Of a DNA stretch of 64,000 nucleotides, positions 59,664 through 64,000 are shown one piece after another; position 1 is the first letter of the stretch; every line of letters starts with the position of its first letter. The notes beneath the pieces are model-generated. The model saw nothing but the letters and a program-made list of their open reading frames with translations, made no database searches and was not told the DNA's origin. Both the position numbers and the translations under genes were made by a program. The stretch lies in contig WMKJ01000029.1 in NCBI GenBank assembly GCA_009733715.1, positions 1 through 64,000 on the forward strand, written 5' to 3'. The DNA comes from Herpomyces periplanetae. Lineage: Eukaryota; Ascomycota; Laboulbeniomycetes; Herpomycetales; Herpomycetaceae.

Positions 59664-61121
59664 ATGGTGAGTATACGTGGTGTTCTTTAGCTTTAGGATT
59701 ACTTTGTTAATGTTTTACGGTATGAATAGAAAATTCACGCTTTAACTCGCTCGGTCGATGACATTCTAACACCGGGATCAAGAATATCAAAGTTACCCCA
59801 GACTCTTGATCCTAGTTTACATCCTTTTCAACGTGCAAGAGAGTACACTCAAGCTTTAACAGCGTCAAAACTTGATCGAATGTTTGCTAAACCATTTATC
59901 GGTCAATTAGGATATGGTCATATTGATGGAGTTTACTCTTTGGAGTGTGATCCATTTAGCCTTGAACGTTTAGCCAGTGGTAGTGGAGATGGCGTTGTTA
60001 AAGCATGGGATTTATTAAGTCATAAAGAAATCTGGAGTATTCAGGCTCACAGTACCACATCAATAGTGAAAGGTGTTACATGGACTCGCGATAAAAAATT
60101 AATCACATGTTCATCCGATTGTACGGCACGTTTATTTAATCCGTATGAATTGACCACTTCTGCGATTAGCCGTGACCAGGGTAATTTATCATCTCATGAA
60201 GTGAAAAGACCAGTTGCAATATTTAATGCACCAGGCGCTTTAACTAGCGTGTCGCACCACCGTTCCTTACCTCAATTTGCTGCATCATCGACGGTTGTAG
60301 CAATTTTCGACACTAATCGTCCCGGTAGCACACCTATCCAAACCTTATCATGGCCTAATAATGTTAACACTATTAAGTTTTGCATTTACAATTATGAACA
60401 ATCTCACATTATCGTTTCAGCAGGGTCGGATAAATCAATTATACTTCATGATACACGCGCAAATTCGTCACTTCAACGGGCAACACTTACATTTCCTACA
60501 AATTCAATTTCATGGTGTCCAACTGAATCTCATAAGTTTGTTACAGCATCGGAAGACCATAACTTGTATATATTTGATATGCGATCAATGCGTAAAGCTT
60601 TAAATATTCTGAAAGGGCATGTAGCTGCTGCCATGAGTGTCAATTGGTCACCCAATGGGCGTGATATAGTATCAGGATCATATGATAGAACTTTACGTAT
60701 ATGGGATGCATTACACGGTTCATCAAGAGACATTTATCATACAAGGCGTATGCAAAGAGTATTCTCAGTAGCTTTTTCCCCCGATGAAAAGTATATATTT
60801 AGTGGATCCGATGAAGGAAACATTCGAGTATGGAGATCACAAGCTTCATCAAGAGTGGGAGTATTAACAACACGTGAACGACAGAAGCTTGAACGAGATA
60901 ATGGATTACTTCAACAGTATGGACATATGCCTCAAATTAAGCGTATATTACGCCATCGACACATTCCAAAAGTCGTTCGCAAAGATGGTTTAACAAAACG
61001 CGAGGAAATTGCAGCGGCTAAACGTCGGGAACAAAATGAACTTCGCTTTACCAAACCCGGAAAATCAAAATCCCGCAAAAGCGAACGTGCCCAAGTTGTG
61101 ACGTCACTGCAAACTTCCTAG
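59664..61121 (+). CDS. SOF1: Sof1/DCAF13 SSU processome WD40 protein
   Basis: U3 snoRNP-associated WD40 protein required for 18S rRNA maturation in the nucleolus. The coding part of exon 1 is the ATG alone (59664-59666, donor gtgagt); exon 2 is 59730-61121; 464 aa, close to yeast (489) and human (445). The join gives MKIHALTRSVDDILTPG, matching the family's MKIK-type start, followed by LDPSLHPFQRAREYTQAL and KLDRMFAKPFIGQLGYGH. WD repeats include LASGSGDGVVKAWDL, ITCSSDCTARLF, IVSAGSDKSIILHDTR, FVTASEDHNLYIFDMRS, IVSGSYDRTLRIWDA and IFSGSDEGNIRVWRS. The Sof1-specific basic tail reads ERDNGLLQQYGHMPQIKRI, RHRHIPKVV. Without the ATG exon no suitable start exists for the conserved N-terminus. 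Confidence 0.95.
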
Positions 61122-61297
61122 TGTGGTGCACGTGATGGTCTTGAAATTTGGTAAGCTTGGATTATGTAATCGGGGACTGGTTCAAAAGGAAATGATGTGG
61201 GATTAACGAAGATTTCGATAGATGGAAGTGGATTTTGCGTTTGAGTACTTTTATGTTGGCAACTTTGAGTGGAAAATTTAAATTTATTTTGTTAATG

Positions 61298-62236
61298 ATG
61301 TCGTCAACCATGCGAAATTTAGCGCCCCGTCGTACGCATAAGGAGCGTGCCCAACCGCGCGATAGGGCACGATTGGGGATACTTGAAAAGCATAAAGATT
61401 ATACTCTGCGTGCACGCGATTACGCTCATAAGAAGGCACAGTTACGGGCTTTACAAATTAAAGCTTTAGAACGAAATGAAGATGAATTTTCATTTGGAAT
61501 GTTACGTACACAACTTCGTCGAAAGGGAGGACTTCGCGCAGCACCAGGGGCTGCAAAGCCCCATAAATGCCCGTCAGCGGGTGTAGATTTACGAGAATTC
61601 CGCGATAGTTGTACACAAGAACAGAGTATTCTTGATCCAGCTCGGAATGATATTAGTGGGAGACCATTAAATATGGAGGTTGTTAAATATCTCAAAACAC
61701 AAGATTTGGCTCACATTCGCACAATGCTACAAAAAATACGTGTCAAACGTGAAGAATTGGAATTGGGCAGCAGTGCAGTTCTAGCTGTTATAAATAATCA
61801 TGAATCGGTAACAAAGCCCCATCGAACGGTCTTCATAAGTCCAGATGACGTTAAGGAAATTTTACACAATGATGTGAAACGTAATCAAACCAAGCTAGAA
61901 ACGCAGAGCAAAAATCCACGAAAAAAATCCTCACCGAAACAGTTAAACGATAAGTCGATTAAACGATTAATTGGAAAAGAAAAGTCAGATAAGATGTCAC
62001 AATTACCTGCACTAAACAGTGACGATAAAAATCCGTTTGTTAAGCCGGGCAATTGTAAATTGGCAAGAAAGTTTGAGGAAAGATTAAAGCGATTAAAGGA
62101 AGCGGAGAATTCTTTACGTGAACAGGAAATTGCCTTGGAAAGAGAGCGAGCATACTATTCCGGTCGATCCGGGCATGGAATAAATGGTGTAACACGACGA
62201 GGTCGAAAGTTTCGAGTGCAACGGCGTCGACGCTGA
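61298..62236 (+). CDS. UTP11: U3 snoRNA-associated protein Utp11
   Basis: SSU processome component needed for 18S rRNA processing. Single exon, 312 aa from the ATG at 61298 (MSSTMRNLAPRRTHKERAQP); in-frame ATGs at 61253 and 61295 also exist but the family starts at the chosen one. Conserved part: RARLGILEKHKDYTLRARDY, HKKAQLRALQIKALERNEDEF and, later, MEVVKYLKTQDLAHIRTMLQK, plus the basic end RGRKFRVQRRRR. Between DEFSFGML and the LKTQD block lies an unusual insertion of about 50 residues (about 75-125), locally GC-rich, not typical of yeast or human Utp11 (about 250 aa). It follows SOF1 head-to-tail by about 175 bp and ends 18 bp from the COQ7 stop. Confidence 0.93.
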   Translation: MSSTMRNLAPRRTHKERAQPRDRARLGILEKHKDYTLRARDYAHKKAQLRALQIKALERNEDEFSFGMLRTQLRRKGGLRAAPGAAKPHKCPSAGVDLREFRDSCTQEQSILDPARNDISGRPLNMEVVKYLKTQDLAHIRTMLQKIRVKREELELGSSAVLAVINNHESVTKPHRTVFISPDDVKEILHNDVKRNQTKLETQSKNPRKKSSPKQLNDKSIKRLIGKEKSDKMSQLPALNSDDKNPFVKPGNCKLARKFEERLKRLKEAENSLREQEIALERERAYYSGRSGHGINGVTRRGRKFRVQRRRR

Positions 62237-62254
62237 AGGTAATCTGAATGAATA

Positions 62255-63094
62255 TTAATATTTTCGACAAATATTAATAGCAGTAGTGCATCCCTTTTTT
62301 ATTATACTTGTTAATAGTTCATGGGAGGACGCCAAATGTGAATCATGGGCTACCGCTGTATCCAGATGTTCCAATTCCTCCTGGCGAAATCGTTCAAATG
62401 TATTGCGCAAATACGTTAAAACGCTTATCTGGTCACATCCCATTAACTCATGCGTTGTGATTAATGCTAGTTGTGTACGATGTTGCATGGAGGTATTTAA
62501 CCTGGTGGTTGAGTATTGAACTTTTTCACGGTCTAGAATTTCGTTTATCCAACCTGTGAGAAGGGCGACTTGTTCACCATAATGTGAACCGATGACCGTT
62601 TCTACAGCCTCAGTGCAAGCCATAGCAGCTTGTCTGCCGAGTAATCCGGTGATCCAACCTAACGTTGAACCAGCAAGTCGCCAAACAGGTAACAGAAGAC
62701 TAGGTCGTCCATTATACAATCTTAAGAAAGTTGAACATACGGTTAAATGAGTTTCTTCTTGACTTTGCATATGATACATTAGCAAGTGCATGTGAGGAAA
62801 GGCCTGCGTAACTAGAGGCGTTTGGGAAGTGTAAATCCGTACAGCAGCTACTTCACCTGCGTGATTAATTCGTAAAGCTTGTTCCAAATAACGCTTTTGA
62901 TCTGCACGTAAACTATTCTTTAATGTATTCAACGCGTAAGTTAATTGAAGTATCGGCAAATCCGATTTTTCCTTTACACCTTTTTCCCCTCCACTGTTCG
63001 ATCCTTTTTGCCCGTTACTTAAGGTAGAGAGGCCATGTTTGAATTTCCACCCGTTGGGTATCCGATAAATATTTTTCAAATGTACAAGTTTCAT
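62255..63094 (-). CDS. COQ7: 5-demethoxyubiquinone hydroxylase Coq7
   Basis: Diiron mono-oxygenase of coenzyme Q synthesis, on the matrix face of the inner mitochondrial membrane in the CoQ synthome; makes demethylubiquinol from demethoxyubiquinol. Single exon, 279 aa; the family core is about 170-180 residues, preceded here by about 65 residues of basic then polar presequence (MKLVHLKNIYRIPNGWKFKHG). Ligand motifs of the ferritin-like fold are all visible: INHAGEVAAVRIY (Glu), QSQEETHL (EETH), CTEAVETVIGSHY (Glu) and RQEELEHLDTAVAHD (EELEH, with HDSHL). The LLGRQAAMACTEAVE stretch is diagnostic. Start is the first ATG. GCACGTGACC lies about 130 bp upstream of the start. Confidence 0.96.
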   Translation of the reverse strand: MKLVHLKNIYRIPNGWKFKHGLSTLSNGQKGSNSGGEKGVKEKSDLPILQLTYALNTLKNSLRADQKRYLEQALRINHAGEVAAVRIYTSQTPLVTQAFPHMHLLMYHMQSQEETHLTVCSTFLRLYNGRPSLLLPVWRLAGSTLGWITGLLGRQAAMACTEAVETVIGSHYGEQVALLTGWINEILDREKVQYSTTRLNTSMQHRTQLALITTHELMGCDQISVLTYLRNTFERFRQEELEHLDTAVAHDSHLASSHELLTSIIKKGCTTAINICRKY

Positions 63095-64000
63095 AGCTAT
63101 AGTCCATTAAACTGCAATCCATTCGCCCAAACCCCTCACGTCAAATTCCTCAAAATTTCTTCCCCAAAAAATCCTCAATCAGCTTACATAACCAGTCACA
63201 CCTGCCTCTCAAGCGAGTCTTAAGCACGTGACCCACATTACTGGAGGGCTTTGAAATTTATTGGGAGGGGAGAGGTTTGGACTAGACTACGTGAAGATTG
63301 TATGCTGCCATGGTTTTTCTCGCCCTCACAAGTCTGAGACTATAGCTCAGTAGAGACAATGGAATATGGCGCCCCGCTCAAACGTCCCGACTTCGACCAC
63401 GAATCATGTACCAGTACAAGTCAGTGCAGGCGATGATAAAACCGCACAAAATTGCACACGCAACTATGTACACGTACGCGTACACACAACACGTAGATTT
63501 ACGAGTTCACTTTGACCAAAGGAGCTCGAGTAAATGCAACGTCGGAGAACGCGAAGGGTCAACACGGTTAAAGAACAAACTTAGCATAAGCGTAATTTAG
63601 CCATTTAAGCGTGTAACCAGCACACAATTCTGTATAGTGGTAAGTAGGCACGTTGAGCAACTAAGTTAATCTTAGACCACCGTCGACCCGAAGTGCCATT
63701 AAATAAGTATCAACGCGCCCAAACGCGTGAAGAATAACACTTCCTTTTAAAAGGTCGCTAAGGCGTTACTTAATGGCCGTTAAGCACCGCACGAGTCTGC
63801 AGGTGCATGCGCACGAACACGTACACCGATGAAAGACACCCCTACGAGAGGTATTCTTCACCAGTGCTGCAATCAACACTTTCCCCCGAATCTGGATACA
63901 AATATCCCAATTCGACTGAACAGTGTGCGGCAAAAGCGAACCCACGCATGCACATTAAAGAGAAAGAAAATCCCCTTTTCTCGCCTTCGCCTTCGCTATT
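63095..64000. other. Upstream region of COQ7, to window end
   Basis: About 0.9 kb without a recognised gene. GCACGTGACC at 63224-63233 lies in the likely COQ7 promoter. The section beyond 63.4 kb has CACGTACGCGTACACAC-type patches. A tRNA-like A-box (TAGCTCAGTAGAG at about 63343) does not sit in a foldable tRNA. Confidence 0.5.

Noticed and set aside
63330-63410. Possible tRNA gene (TAGCTCAGTAGAG resembles an A-box)
   Set aside because: No matching B-box at proper distance and no cloverleaf can be drawn by eye.
1-64000. Transposons, LTR or other virus-like elements, and CRISPR arrays
   Set aside because: No reverse transcriptase, integrase, transposase, capsid or cas-like motif, no long terminal repeats and no spaced repeat array were seen.

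Overview
The window is nuclear DNA of a fungus. The genes have short GT-AG introns (about 60-560 bp, often gtaagt at the 5' end and a CTAAC-like branch site before the 3' end). The gene content includes families typical of fungi: the ERMES subunit MDM12, an Rsc7/Swp82-type chromatin remodelling subunit, an Ssk2-type MAPKKK, single-domain APS kinase, DPB4 and EDC3. Wide non-coding tracts and many introns argue against a compact yeast; the lineage cannot be settled from the sequence alone. No virus-like element, transposon, rRNA, tRNA or CRISPR array was recognised.

Nineteen protein genes are supported. From left to right: RLI1/ABCE1 (+, 580-3105); B-type cyclin (-, 4915-7235); an 8.9-kb non-coding stretch with strong purine/pyrimidine strand asymmetry; mitochondrial ribosomal protein uL2m (+, 16093-17328); NAA15/NAT1 (-, 17837-20442); a 6.4-kb non-coding stretch; RSC7-like (+, 26889-29582); glycine cleavage T-protein GCV1 (-, 30263-31696) divergent from V-ATPase subunit C VMA5 (+, 31998-33576); APS kinase MET14 (-), ERCC1/RAD10 (-) and SSK2-like MAPKKK (-, 36115-40286); MDM12 (+, 43516-44816); DPB4/POLE3-like histone-fold protein (+, 45128-46724); an SZRD1-like SUZ/SUZ-C protein (+, 48306-50123); EDC3 (-, 50923-53712); an unidentified multi-pass membrane protein (+, 55715-about 56815); RPS4 (-, 58121-59346) divergent from SOF1 (+, 59664-61121); UTP11 (+, about 61298-62236) and COQ7 (-, 62255-63094), whose stop codons are 18 bp apart.

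Several genes share a theme. RLI1 (ribosome recycling), RPS4, SOF1 and UTP11 (40S subunit and SSU processome), uL2m (mitoribosome) and NAA15 (co-translational acetylation) serve translation. RPS4, SOF1 and UTP11 sit side by side at the right end, with A/T palindromes resembling the yeast rRNA-processing element in the shared promoter. EDC3 and the SUZ protein concern mRNA, and GCV1, COQ7, uL2m and MDM12 concern mitochondria.

The most notable structural points are introns placed directly after or within a few codons of the start codon in several genes (including a coding first exon that is only ATG in SOF1), a 12-nt micro-exon in RLI1 encoding part of its iron-sulfur motif, a 69-nt stop-free in-frame intron in the cyclin gene, an exact 86-bp direct repeat 11.1 kb apart, and long sense-strand pyrimidine-rich flanks around several genes. 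Exon boundaries were assigned by eye from splice signals, reading frame and family resemblance; no alignments were run.
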